Positions 17,882 to 25,363 of a DNA stretch of 33,264 bases are shown one piece after another. The position numbers and the translations under genes are program-made. Each line of letters begins with the position of its first letter. Position 1 is the stretch's first letter. A model generated the notes under the pieces. The model was not told the origin of the DNA. It was given only the letters and a program-made list of their open reading frames with translations, and made no database searches. The stretch is from Candidatus Omnitrophota bacterium (GTDB lineage Bacteria > Omnitrophota > Omnitrophia > Omnitrophales > Aquincolibacteriaceae): the NCBI GenBank assembly GCA_903884815.1, contig CAISGE010000003.1, forward strand, positions 1 through 33,264, read 5' to 3'.

Positions 17882-19051
17882 GTGGAACTTTCCACAAGGG
17901 TGCTTGCTGTAAAACCTTCCGTCACGCTTGAGATCGCGGCCAAGGCAAAGGCGATGAAGGCGCAGGGGATCGATGTGATCTCCCTGTCGGCCGGGGAGCC
18001 GGATTTTGATACTCCGGATTTCATCAAGGATGCCGCGATCGACGCCCTCCGAAAAGGCCAAACAAAATACACTCCCGTCCCGGGAACCGTCGAACTCCGT
18101 CAGGCGGTCTGTCGCAAGCTGAAGAGAGATCAGGGGCTGGATTTTACAATCGATCAGATCGTGGTCGGTTGCGGCGCCAAGCATGTAATCTTCAATGTTC
18201 TTTTTGCTCTCCTCAATCCCGGCGATGAGGTCGTCATTCCTTCGCCCTTCTGGCTCAGCTATCCCGAAATGGTGACCGTACTTGGCGGTACCAGCGTTTT
18301 GATTTCGACAGACGAGAAGACACAATTCAAGATCACTCCTGCCATGCTTGAGAAGGCCCTGACCGCGCGTTCAAAGATCCTTATTCTTAATTCGCCATCG
18401 AATCCTACAGGGGCGGTTTATTCGAAGGACGAGCTTTTGGCCCTCAGCGCGGTGCTTAAGAAACATCCCAATGTCATCATCTTGAGCGACGAGATCTATG
18501 AGAAGCTTATTTTTGATGGTGGTAAACACGTTTCGATCGCCACGATCGATCCCGAGATCGCCAAGCGGACCGTGATCGTGAACGGTCACAGCAAGGCCTA
18601 TGCAATGACTGGCTGGCGTATTGGATATGCTGCGTTCCCGGAAAAAACGCTCGCGAAGGCCGTGGAAAGCATCCAGAGCCATTCCACCTCGAATCCGGTC
18701 TCTTTTACCCAGGCCGGGGGCGTTGTCGCACTCGATAAGGGGGATGCGGAAGCAGAGAAGATGCGCGAAGTTTTCCAGAAGCGTCGCGACCTCTTTATGG
18801 AGTTGCTGAAAACGGTACCATCTTTCAAGCCCTTCAAGCCGTCCGGTGCGTTTTATCTTTTCGTCGATATCCAGGCCACCGGCCTTTCTGCCATGGAAGT
18901 GACGAAAAAGCTTCTCGATGAAGCCCATGTGGCTGTCATTCCCTGCGAGCCTTTCGGCAGCGCTCACCACATTCGCATGAGTTACGCCACCTCCGAAAAA
19001 GATATCCAAGCTGCGGTCGGGCGTATCGCTTCTCTCTTTAAAAAAAAATAA
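17882..19051 (+). CDS. Class I pyridoxal-phosphate aminotransferase, aspartate type
   Basis: Fold-type I PLP enzyme most like the AspB (I-beta) aspartate aminotransferases, which transfer the amino group between aspartate and 2-oxoglutarate; some members also use prephenate. A GTG at 17882 gives MELSTRVLAVKPSVTLEIAA. Visible motifs are SAGEPDFDTPDF, NSPSNPTGAVYS (substrate and cofactor binding), the PLP lysine K238 in NGHSKAYAMTGWRIGYA, and the C-terminal Arg in HIRMSYA that would bind the alpha-carboxylate. It has 389 residues. It follows rplQ by 11 nt and is closed by a terminator, so it is probably the last gene of the ribosomal transcript. Exact substrate is not fixed. Confidence 0.9.
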   Translation: MELSTRVLAVKPSVTLEIAAKAKAMKAQGIDVISLSAGEPDFDTPDFIKDAAIDALRKGQTKYTPVPGTVELRQAVCRKLKRDQGLDFTIDQIVVGCGAKHVIFNVLFALLNPGDEVVIPSPFWLSYPEMVTVLGGTSVLISTDEKTQFKITPAMLEKALTARSKILILNSPSNPTGAVYSKDELLALSAVLKKHPNVIILSDEIYEKLIFDGGKHVSIATIDPEIAKRTVIVNGHSKAYAMTGWRIGYAAFPEKTLAKAVESIQSHSTSNPVSFTQAGGVVALDKGDAEAEKMREVFQKRRDLFMELLKTVPSFKPFKPSGAFYLFVDIQATGLSAMEVTKKLLDEAHVAVIPCEPFGSAHHIRMSYATSEKDIQAAVGRIASLFKKK

Positions 19052-19064
19052 AAGAATTTCATCC

Positions 19065-19091
19065 ACCACCGGGCACGGGGGTTTTTTATTT
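19065..19091 (+). terminator. Rho-independent terminator closing the ribosomal block
   Basis: The stem ACCACCG (19065-19071) with CGGGGGT (19076-19082) has one mismatch and a GGCA tetraloop. It is followed by TTTTTTATTTT. It lies 13 nt after the aminotransferase stop and is the only clear intrinsic terminator in the first 19 kb. Confidence 0.85.
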
Positions 19092-19125
19092 TAAATAAAG
19101 ACACCCTTTAAGAATGGTTCTTTCC

Positions 19126-19134
19126 TGCTATAAT
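19126..19134 (+). promoter_or_regulatory. Extended -10 promoter for the REC/PilZ unit
   Basis: TGC-TATAAT (19126-19134) is an extended -10 box directly downstream of the terminator. The best -35 candidate is a poor TTTAAG at 19107-19112 (spacer 16). The predicted start near 19141 would give a leader of about 71 nt to the ATG at 19212. No Shine-Dalgarno is visible before that ATG. Confidence 0.7.
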
Positions 19135-19211
19135 TCCGATTCGAAAGTCGTTAGACTGATTTGACCGTTCCGCGACTCTGGAAAAGATGAAAGGCGTTTG
19201 ATCACTTACCC

Positions 19212-20021
19212 ATGTCTAAGATCTTGATCGTAAGCTCGGATTTTAATTTTGCGACGATGCTTGAGGCACGCCTTCTTATGGCGGACCATCAGGTGGTCAT
19301 CGCGGGGGATGGAGTTCTTGGTTTTCAAAAAGCGAAAGACGTGGCGCCCGAGCTTATCATTCTTGACGCGGCGCTTCCGAAGATGTCAGGGCACCAGCTG
19401 ATCGAGAAATTGAAAACCCCCGGGGAACCCCTACGTACTATCCCAGTTATCGTGGTCGCGGATCGGCCGCGTATGGAGCATTTATTCCGAGACGAAGACA
19501 TTTTTTATTTTTGCGTCAAGCCCGTGATCCCCGCCCAGTTCCTGGACCGGGTAGTCGCTGCTGTGAAGAATTCGCAAACGACTGCGGCCTTTGCTGGAAA
19601 AGTTACAGAAAAACCTCGGCGGGGCCCCTGCATTCTTTTGGCTGGAGTTCAGGAATTCATTGTGGCGAAAATGAAAAAGTTTCTCGAACAGAAGGGTTTT
19701 CTTGTTGAGATTGCCTGGGATGAAGCGGACATTATGCGAAAGGCAGATCTCCTAAGGCCTGATCGGATCTTTGTGCAATTCTGGGAAGATATGAGCACAC
19801 TCAACACTCCGCGGATTCTTGAAAAGCTGAAAAAGAAAGAGGATCTAAAATCGGTCCCAGTCGTTGCGTTCTGTGGCGCGAATGTTCTTCGGGATGCAAT
19901 GATGTGTATGCCCCAAGTAAAAGTGATCTCCTTTAATGAAAGCCGGGATCTTCTTGAGAAAATCGAGGGTTTGCTGGGCGCCGCGCAAACTTCCCGCGAT
20001 GAAAGGAAACCGTTACCGTGA
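19212..20021 (+). CDS. Response-regulator protein: REC plus degenerate REC
   Basis: A 269-residue protein made of two receiver-like domains and no output domain. REC1 (residues 1 to about 122) retains the phospho-acceptor D52 (LIILDAALPKMSG) and the signalling K103 (FCVKPV), but its acidic pair is reduced to SSD and the usual Thr/Ser after strand 4 appears to be Ala. The second domain (about 138-258) has the same strand/helix rhythm. It has Gln where the Asp should be (RIFVQFWEDMS) and no Lys-Pro, so it is probably not phosphorylated. The stop overlaps the GTG of the CBS-PilZ gene (GTGA), implying a joint function. No histidine kinase is in the window. Confidence 0.8.
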   Translation: MSKILIVSSDFNFATMLEARLLMADHQVVIAGDGVLGFQKAKDVAPELIILDAALPKMSGHQLIEKLKTPGEPLRTIPVIVVADRPRMEHLFRDEDIFYFCVKPVIPAQFLDRVVAAVKNSQTTAAFAGKVTEKPRRGPCILLAGVQEFIVAKMKKFLEQKGFLVEIAWDEADIMRKADLLRPDRIFVQFWEDMSTLNTPRILEKLKKKEDLKSVPVVAFCGANVLRDAMMCMPQVKVISFNESRDLLEKIEGLLGAAQTSRDERKPLP

Positions 20022-20872
20022 TCGCCAAGAATCTCATGGACTCCAATACGGTGACTCTCAGTGCGGAGGCAACCTTAGAAGAAGTTCTTGATCTCATCCG
20101 CCGTCTCAAGATCACGGATTATCCCGTGGTGGACAGCGCCATGAATTATTGCGGGATGCTTTTTGAAGCGGAGTTTTTTGAGAAATTTTGCGAAAAAGCT
20201 ACCACTGAAAATGCCGAGTCTCTTGATGCGGCTTTTTGGGAGAGCATGAAAGCGGATTTCTATAAGGTGAGGGTACGGGATGTGATGAATTCAAAGGTCC
20301 GGGCCTTTACCGCCGATGAACCGATCGAAGCAATCGCGGCGGTCATGCTATTTGAAAAAGCGCCGAAGGTGGCGGTGGTCGACCCTCATGGCAAAGTCAT
20401 CGGTGTGGTGGCCCTGAACCGGACGCTTCTCAACCTGATCGAGAGATTTTCATCCAAAGCTGAAGAAGGAAAGATGGCTCGGGCTATCTCGGCCCCTCCT
20501 ACGACCGAGTTTCAAGCGGAGGATCCGCGAAATAAGAGATTTTTTAAACGGACTGCCGTGACAGTGCCGGTCGCTTATCGGTCGGCTTCCGGGAATGGGA
20601 AAGGATCTTCCGAAGGGAAGATCGCAAAAACCATCAATGTCAGCGCGGGGGGCTTGCTGATCCTGACCAAGGAGCCTTTGTCCCCGGGCGAATCCCTGAA
20701 TGTTGCCCTGGACATCTATCAGAATAATCAGCCGATCCGCATGGTCTGTCGCATTGTCCGTTGTCTGCCGTCTCCGCAGCCGGGAGCTTATGAGGTCGGG
20801 CTCATGTTCGTGGCGATCGGGATCGATGAACGGCGCCGCTTGGACGCCCATTTCGAAAAAAGTTCAGCTTAA
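20018..20872 (+). CDS. CBS-pair and PilZ fusion protein, predicted c-di-GMP receptor
   Basis: A 284-residue cytosolic protein. Residues 1 to about 145 form two CBS repeats: the first around KNLMDSNTVTLSAEATLEEV with ITDYPVVD, the second around VRDVMNSKVRAFTADEPIEA with KVAVVDPHGKVIGVV. CBS pairs usually bind adenosine nucleotides. From about 170 a PilZ domain begins, with both c-di-GMP motifs intact: RxxxR as RFFKR (174-178) and NxSxxG as NVSAGG (207-212). It starts at GTG 20018, overlapping the REC gene by 4 nt. The pair probably links a phosphorelay, nucleotide status and c-di-GMP; targets are unknown, though a pilin gene lies 12 kb away. Confidence 0.85.
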   Translation: MIAKNLMDSNTVTLSAEATLEEVLDLIRRLKITDYPVVDSAMNYCGMLFEAEFFEKFCEKATTENAESLDAAFWESMKADFYKVRVRDVMNSKVRAFTADEPIEAIAAVMLFEKAPKVAVVDPHGKVIGVVALNRTLLNLIERFSSKAEEGKMARAISAPPTTEFQAEDPRNKRFFKRTAVTVPVAYRSASGNGKGSSEGKIAKTINVSAGGLLILTKEPLSPGESLNVALDIYQNNQPIRMVCRIVRCLPSPQPGAYEVGLMFVAIGIDERRRLDAHFEKSSA

Positions 20873-20889
20873 CGCTGGTTTCTGTTAAA

Positions 20890-20906
20890 GACTACGCGCG
20901 CGAGTC
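20890..20906 (+). other. GC-rich hairpin between PilZ and mfd-like genes
   Basis: GACT, one unpaired A, CGCGCGCG and AGTC form a short, very GC-rich near-palindrome 18 nt after the PilZ-gene stop. No T-run follows, so it is not a convincing intrinsic terminator. It may be a rho-dependent or mRNA-stabilising end. Confidence 0.3.
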
Positions 20907-20942
20907 GACAGGAAGTTCTCCCAAAATATGCCCTCCCCCTTA

Positions 20943-20951
20943 TGCTAAGAT
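20943..20951 (+). promoter_or_regulatory. Extended -10 promoter, leaderless, for mfd-like gene
   Basis: TGC-TAAGAT (20943-20951) ends 9 nt before the ATG at 20961. With normal -10 to +1 spacing, transcription would start about 3 nt before the start codon. There is no Shine-Dalgarno and no good -35 at the usual distance. Confidence 0.65.
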
Positions 20952-20960
20952 AGTCCTGCC

Positions 20961-22865
20961 ATGGAAATTAAACGACTTCGCGTTAATGCTGCGATCGGGA
21001 TCGAGGGGCTTGAAGAACTGCTGAGTGGCCTCCAGTATCAGAAGAGGGAATGGGTCGCTCTCCCTGGCGAATTTGCTATACGCGGCGGGGTGGTGGATAT
21101 TTATCCCGTGACCTACCGGCTTCCGGTCCGTGTCGAATTTCGCGGGGATATGCCGGTCCAGATCCGGGATTTTTCTCTCGGCACGGGCGAAAGCACGGCT
21201 ACCTTCGAAGAAGTATTCCTCATTCAGGTTTCGGACCTCTTCCGAAAAAAACTCCGGCGTATGGAAGAGCGCCTGGAGACCTTCGAGCCGGTGGCTGGGA
21301 CCAAAGACCTGGAGCGCGGTGACATCGTCGTCCATCTCAAATATGGGATTGGCCGTTTCCTCGGCACGAAAGTCATCCAAATGCAGGGAGAGCGCACCCG
21401 CTGCATGGCGATCGAATACGCCGAGCGCGAAATCCTTTATCTGTCTCTCGAGGAACCCATTGAGCGTTTTGTTGGCGGCTCAGGGATTGCCCCAAAACTT
21501 ACCAAACTCAACACACAGGAATGGGAGCGGATTAAAGAGCGGACCCGCACCGCGCTTCACACGGTGGCCAAAGACCTTCTCGAGATTGCGGCAAAGCGCA
21601 GTCTTCAAAAGGGTGGTCAGGCTTTTCCAAAAGACACGCCTTGGCAGCACCAGTTTGAGGAGGAATTTCCGTTTGAAGAAACGCCGGGCCAAAAGCGTGC
21701 GATCGAGGAAGTGAAGCGTGATATGGAATCCGCCGGGCCGATGGACCGCCTGCTTTGCGGGGACGTGGGCTACGGCAAGACCGAAGTCGCGATGCGCGCC
21801 GCGTTTAAGGCCGTGATGGGCGGAAAGCAGGTGGCGTTTCTGGTTCCTACGACGATCCTTGCCGAGCAGCATTACATTCTGCTGAAGGAACGCGCGAAGA
21901 ATTTTCCGGTGACTGTGGAACTCCTTTCCCGCTTCCAGACCCCGAAAGAACAGAAAGGAATTGCGCGGTCTCTTTCGGAAGGCTCCACGGACGTGGTGAT
22001 CGGGACGCATCGTCTCCTTTCCAAAGATATCCAGTTCAAGGACCTCGGGCTTGTGATTATCGACGAAGAACAACGTTTTGGCGTACGGCATAAGGAAAAG
22101 CTTAAGCAGATGCGCACACAGGTGGATGTGCTGACGCTTACGGCGACACCGATCCCGAGGACGCTTCACATGGCGCTTTTGGGCGTGCGGGACATGTCCG
22201 TGATCGATACGCCACCCGCGAGCCGCATGCCGATCGAGACTTTTGTCATGGAGTATCACGAGAATATCATTAAGCAGGCGGTCGAACGGGAGATGGCACG
22301 AAAAGGGCAGATCTATTTCGTGCACAACCGCGTACAGTCGATCGAGCGGGTCCATGAGCGCCTTCAAAAACTCCTGCCCGGCGTTCGCTTCGGGGTCATG
22401 CACGGCCAGATGCATGTCGATATGCTCGAGACCGTGATGAAGGCTTTTCTGAAAGGGGAGATTGATTGCCTGATCTCGACCTGCATTGTGGAGTCCGGGA
22501 TCGATATTCCAAATGTGAACACACTGATCGTGGACCGGGCGGATTGCTTTGGCCTCGCCGACCTATATCAACTGCGCGGGCGGGTGGGCCGCTTCAAGGA
22601 GAAGCGGCAGGCTTACGCCTATTTCCTCATCCCGAAGAACTGGGTTATGACGCAGGACGCGGAAAAGCGGCTCCATGCTATCGAGAAATTCACGCAACTT
22701 GGGTCCGGCTTTAAGATCGCCATGGAAGATCTCGAGATCCGCGGCACCGGGAATCTCCTCGGTCACGAACAAAGCGGTTTCATCCAGGCCGTGGGATTCG
22801 ATCTTTACTGCCGGATGCTCAAAAAGGCGGTGGAGGAGACTAAAAATGCTTCGCGTACGGCGTAA
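20961..22865 (+). CDS. mfd: Short Mfd-like transcription-repair coupling translocase
   Basis: A 634-residue RecG/Mfd-type superfamily 2 translocase, little more than half the length of typical Mfd (about 1100-1150). Residues about 15-95 resemble the end of the UvrB-like module (GEFAIRGGVVDIYPVTYRLP). About 118-190 is the RNA polymerase-interacting domain (GDIVVHLKYGIGRF). The motor follows: Walker A GDVGYGKT (267-274), DEEQ box (368-371), LTATPIPRTLH, QLRGRVGR (537-544) and the TRG region GSGFKIAMEDLEIRGTGNLL. Missing are the N-terminal domains 1a, 2 and 3 and the C-terminal domain 7; the protein stops shortly after the TRG region. Flanking sequence has no remnant of either, so this is a genuine short form rather than a frameshift. 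It can probably still bind and push RNA polymerase but should not recruit UvrA. Confidence 0.88.
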   Translation: MEIKRLRVNAAIGIEGLEELLSGLQYQKREWVALPGEFAIRGGVVDIYPVTYRLPVRVEFRGDMPVQIRDFSLGTGESTATFEEVFLIQVSDLFRKKLRRMEERLETFEPVAGTKDLERGDIVVHLKYGIGRFLGTKVIQMQGERTRCMAIEYAEREILYLSLEEPIERFVGGSGIAPKLTKLNTQEWERIKERTRTALHTVAKDLLEIAAKRSLQKGGQAFPKDTPWQHQFEEEFPFEETPGQKRAIEEVKRDMESAGPMDRLLCGDVGYGKTEVAMRAAFKAVMGGKQVAFLVPTTILAEQHYILLKERAKNFPVTVELLSRFQTPKEQKGIARSLSEGSTDVVIGTHRLLSKDIQFKDLGLVIIDEEQRFGVRHKEKLKQMRTQVDVLTLTATPIPRTLHMALLGVRDMSVIDTPPASRMPIETFVMEYHENIIKQAVEREMARKGQIYFVHNRVQSIERVHERLQKLLPGVRFGVMHGQMHVDMLETVMKAFLKGEIDCLISTCIVESGIDIPNVNTLIVDRADCFGLADLYQLRGRVGRFKEKRQAYAYFLIPKNWVMTQDAEKRLHAIEKFTQLGSGFKIAMEDLEIRGTGNLLGHEQSGFIQAVGFDLYCRMLKKAVEETKNASRTA

Positions 22866-23026
22866 GGCTTACCTGCCGTTTGCGGCACGTCAAGCGGCTT
22901 CATTATCTTGATTGTGCGAGAAAGATAAGGTTCTTTCCATAAAGGACGATGATTAGGAAAGTGCGAGTCACTGGATTTCTGAATTTTTCCGTATCTTTTT
23001 TGAGGACAAACGTAAAGGAGGCGCAA
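22866..23026 (+). promoter_or_regulatory. Intergenic region with two small dyads
   Basis: The spacer between the mfd-like gene and the large secreted-protein gene contains TGCCG-TTTG-CGGCA (22874-22887) and TTATCTT (22903-22909) paired with AAGATAA (22922-22928). AAAGGAGG (23014-23021) is a strong Shine-Dalgarno for the next gene. I see no convincing promoter boxes; the first hairpin lacks a T-run. Confidence 0.35.
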
Positions 23027-25252
23027 ATGAAAATCCTGCGAAGAGCTCAGATTGTGGCAGTCGCGATATCCCTTCTGGTTATTCCTTCCGCCATTTCTTT
23101 TGCCGGGATGGGCAGCAATTTCAAAGGAAAGATTCAGAAGCAACTGAGTGATACAAGAAATGTCCAGTACGGCGCGTTATCTTCCCAGTCCGAAGCGTGG
23201 GGCGGTCAGCAGAATGCACGGCTGGATTCGGATAAGCCTGCGCCTCAGGAGCTTTCCGCCCAGCAAAGTCCGATGGTAGCCGGAGTGTCAGGTCCCGCAC
23301 CGTCTGTTCCTGTTGTGGCTCAGGGAGCAGTGCAGAATCGTGAAGAAATCATGAAAAAACCAGCTGACATCGGCCATGCGTCTGTGCCGACCGAACCCGC
23401 AGCCTCGTATGTCATCTATAACATGAAATATACCTCAGAACTCGAGGAGAACGTGGTCACGGTCAAAGGGGAGATCCTTTTTGAGGTGTTTGAGAAGAAC
23501 GGTCCGGTGAAACTGCCGCTCGTCAGTAACAGCGTGGGGTTGATTGACGTGCGCGTCAACAAGGGGGCGTCCTTTGTGACCAGCCAGGGGGGTATGTATT
23601 ATCTCATCATGAACAGGACCGGAAGGTACAACCTCGAATACGAATTTCTGATCAAGGCCACACGGGAGCGGGAAAACGGCCCCGGAAGTTTCAGCGTGGA
23701 TGTCGTGCCTGCCCCAATTTCCCAGTTTGAATTCACCATTCCCGAAAAAGACACGCAGATCTTTATTGAGCCCGCCATTAGAGTGGAAACGACCACGGAG
23801 GGCGAAAAGACCAATGCGTGGGCCGTGCTGCCGAACACGAACCATATCCAGGTACGGTGGACACGGGCTCTGCCCAAAGAGGCGATTGTCTCCGCAAAAC
23901 TCGAGCCGAAGGTCTACGCCGAAACGGCCACTTATGCCACCATCGGGAACGGGGTCATTTCCAATACCACACACATTACTTACTCAATCCTCCAATCCGA
24001 GGTGACGTCCCTCCGGGTTGCACTTCCCGAGGATGTCAGTGTCCTGGAGGTCCGGGGCAATGACCTGCGTGATTGGAAGGTGTCTTCCAAGGACGGCACG
24101 CAATACATCGATGTATTCCTGAATTTTGGGGTCAAAGGGAATTACCAGCTGAATTTCACCTACGAACGTCCCATCGGGGACGGCTCCGGTGTCTTGGAGA
24201 TGCCTTGGGTCAGGGCGATGAACACCGAACGCGAGAACGGCTATTACGGTATCGCGGCGAGTAGCAATGTGGAGCTAGCGGCGAAAAGTTCGGAAAAGGT
24301 TACCGCGATCGACATCAAACAGCTGCCACAGGTTATCTGGGCGGGCTCTGATAATCCAATCCTGCTGGCGTTCAAATACCTGAGTCAACCCTTTGCGATC
24401 ACCATCGAGGTCACGCGCCATGAGGAACTGCCGGTTCTTGTGGCGGCCATTGATTCGGCGCGATTTAAAACCCTGCGCACGGAAGACGGCAAGGTCCTGA
24501 CCAAAGCAACCTATCAGGTGCGCAATAACGTGAAGCAGTTTTTGCGACTCGACATTCCCGTGGGAGCGAAGATCTGGAGTTCGTTTGTTTCCGGAAAACC
24601 CGTGAAACCTGCGATGGATAAAGAAAGGCATGTCCTACTGCCCCTTGAAAAGTCCCGAATGATGGGGGGCGGCCTGACACAGTTCCCCGTGGAAGTGGTC
24701 TATCTGAACGAGGAAAAGAGCCTGGGGGGTTGGGGGACCTTGAAGCTCGGTTTGCCTAAAGCGGACGTTCCGGTCAGCCAGATGAACTGGGAGGTTTCTC
24801 TGCCACAGGATTACACGTATTTTAGTTTTGGCGGGGACATGCGCCAAAGCGGATACGTTCAGAGTCGAAGCAACTATTCCCGAGAGGCAAGTTTTTCGCA
24901 AAGCGACATGGTCGGCCAGGAACGTAAGAAAGAACAATCCGAGTCCTACGATAGCAAACAGAACGCTTTGCCATTAGACGAATTGAGTGGCATCAAAGAT
25001 GGGAATGTGATGATGCGAGGATTGCTCCCCATTACGGTCGACGTTCCTCAGGAAGGAAGGACATTCAACTTCTCAAAGTCTCTGGTCATTGAAGGCGAGT
25101 CGCCCTGGATGTCCGTGCGTTACGTGCATGTACCGTACAGGCTCGGATGCTGGCTGGAGACCTTTGTGCGGTTGCTGGGTTTCTTGGTTGTTGTGGTCCT
25201 GGTCTGGAAGCTCGTGAGAAATAGGATCAACTTCAAGTCGAAGATTTCGTAG
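23027..25252 (+). CDS. Secreted, C-terminally membrane-anchored protein of unknown function
   Basis: I do not recognise the family. The ATG at 23027 is chosen because AAAGGAGG lies 5 nt upstream and it starts a clean signal peptide (MKILRRAQIVAVAISLLVIP, then SAISFA before GMG); the in-frame ATG at 22949 lacks both. The mature region opens with about 100 low-complexity residues (Gln, Ser, Pro, Ala). A long beta-strand-rich region of alternating hydrophobic residues follows, with two similar stretches, VRVNKGASFVTSQGG with GRYNLEYEF and EVRGNDLRDWKVSSKDG with GNYQLNFTYERP, that suggest repeated beta-sandwich domains. Near the end are a Ser/Gln/Lys-rich linker, another beta segment (TVDVPQEGRTFNFSKSLVI) and one transmembrane helix (LLGFLVVVVLVWKLV) with a short basic cytosolic tail. 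Total 741 residues. Predicted topology: bulk in the periplasm, C-terminus in the cytosol. A role in envelope structure or sensing is only a guess. Confidence 0.8.
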   Translation: MKILRRAQIVAVAISLLVIPSAISFAGMGSNFKGKIQKQLSDTRNVQYGALSSQSEAWGGQQNARLDSDKPAPQELSAQQSPMVAGVSGPAPSVPVVAQGAVQNREEIMKKPADIGHASVPTEPAASYVIYNMKYTSELEENVVTVKGEILFEVFEKNGPVKLPLVSNSVGLIDVRVNKGASFVTSQGGMYYLIMNRTGRYNLEYEFLIKATRERENGPGSFSVDVVPAPISQFEFTIPEKDTQIFIEPAIRVETTTEGEKTNAWAVLPNTNHIQVRWTRALPKEAIVSAKLEPKVYAETATYATIGNGVISNTTHITYSILQSEVTSLRVALPEDVSVLEVRGNDLRDWKVSSKDGTQYIDVFLNFGVKGNYQLNFTYERPIGDGSGVLEMPWVRAMNTERENGYYGIAASSNVELAAKSSEKVTAIDIKQLPQVIWAGSDNPILLAFKYLSQPFAITIEVTRHEELPVLVAAIDSARFKTLRTEDGKVLTKATYQVRNNVKQFLRLDIPVGAKIWSSFVSGKPVKPAMDKERHVLLPLEKSRMMGGGLTQFPVEVVYLNEEKSLGGWGTLKLGLPKADVPVSQMNWEVSLPQDYTYFSFGGDMRQSGYVQSRSNYSREASFSQSDMVGQERKKEQSESYDSKQNALPLDELSGIKDGNVMMRGLLPITVDVPQEGRTFNFSKSLVIEGESPWMSVRYVHVPYRLGCWLETFVRLLGFLVVVVLVWKLVRNRINFKSKIS

Positions 25253-25274
25253 CAAAGGGTTTGTGTAGTAGCCA

Positions 25275-25330
25275 GGGGAATGGGGAACGCTTAACTGAAA
25301 AGATTTTACGTTCCCCGTTCCCCGTTCCCC
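25275..25330 (+). repeat. Heptad palindromic element, copy A
   Basis: Left arm has three 7-bp units: GGGGAAT, GGGGAAC, GCTTAAC (25275-25295). The core is TG-AAAAGATTTT-AC. The right arm has three exact GTTCCCC units (25310-25330). The arms are mirror images about one centre without gaps: 17 of 21 arm positions pair, counting one wobble. The third right-hand unit puts TTCCCC (25325-25330) 18 nt before the TATAAT of surA. It lies 22 nt after the preceding stop codon. Confidence 0.85.
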
Positions 25331-25348
25331 GCGACATGCTATTTGATG

Positions 25349-25354
25349 TATAAT
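25349..25354 (+). promoter_or_regulatory. TATAAT promoter box for surA, leaderless
   Basis: A perfect TATAAT ends 9 nt before the ATG at 25364, giving an expected leader of about 3 nt. The intervening bases are GCCCCCCTT-like with no Shine-Dalgarno. The -35 position falls on a heptamer of element A (TTCCCC), a weak match to TTGACA. Confidence 0.75.
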
Positions 25355-25363
25355 GCCCCCCTT

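Noticed and set aside
20890..20906. Intrinsic terminator after the CBS-PilZ gene
   Set aside because: The GC-rich hairpin is not followed by a T-run.
22874..22887. Intrinsic terminator after the mfd-like gene
   Set aside because: The 5-bp stem is short and lacks a T-run, so it was kept only as a dyad.
22949..23026. Upstream ATG extending the large secreted protein by 26 residues
   Set aside because: It lacks a Shine-Dalgarno and would bury the signal peptide; the ATG at 23027 follows a strong AAAGGAGG.
20873..23026. Frameshift or broken full-length mfd
   Set aside because: The sequence upstream (88 nt) and downstream (160 nt) of the short gene cannot hold the missing domains in any frame, and the gene begins at its own promoter.
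25343..25363. Upstream ATG extending SurA by seven residues
   Set aside because: This ATG lies upstream of and across the TATAAT box, so it is not expected to be transcribed, and the added residues spoil the signal peptide.
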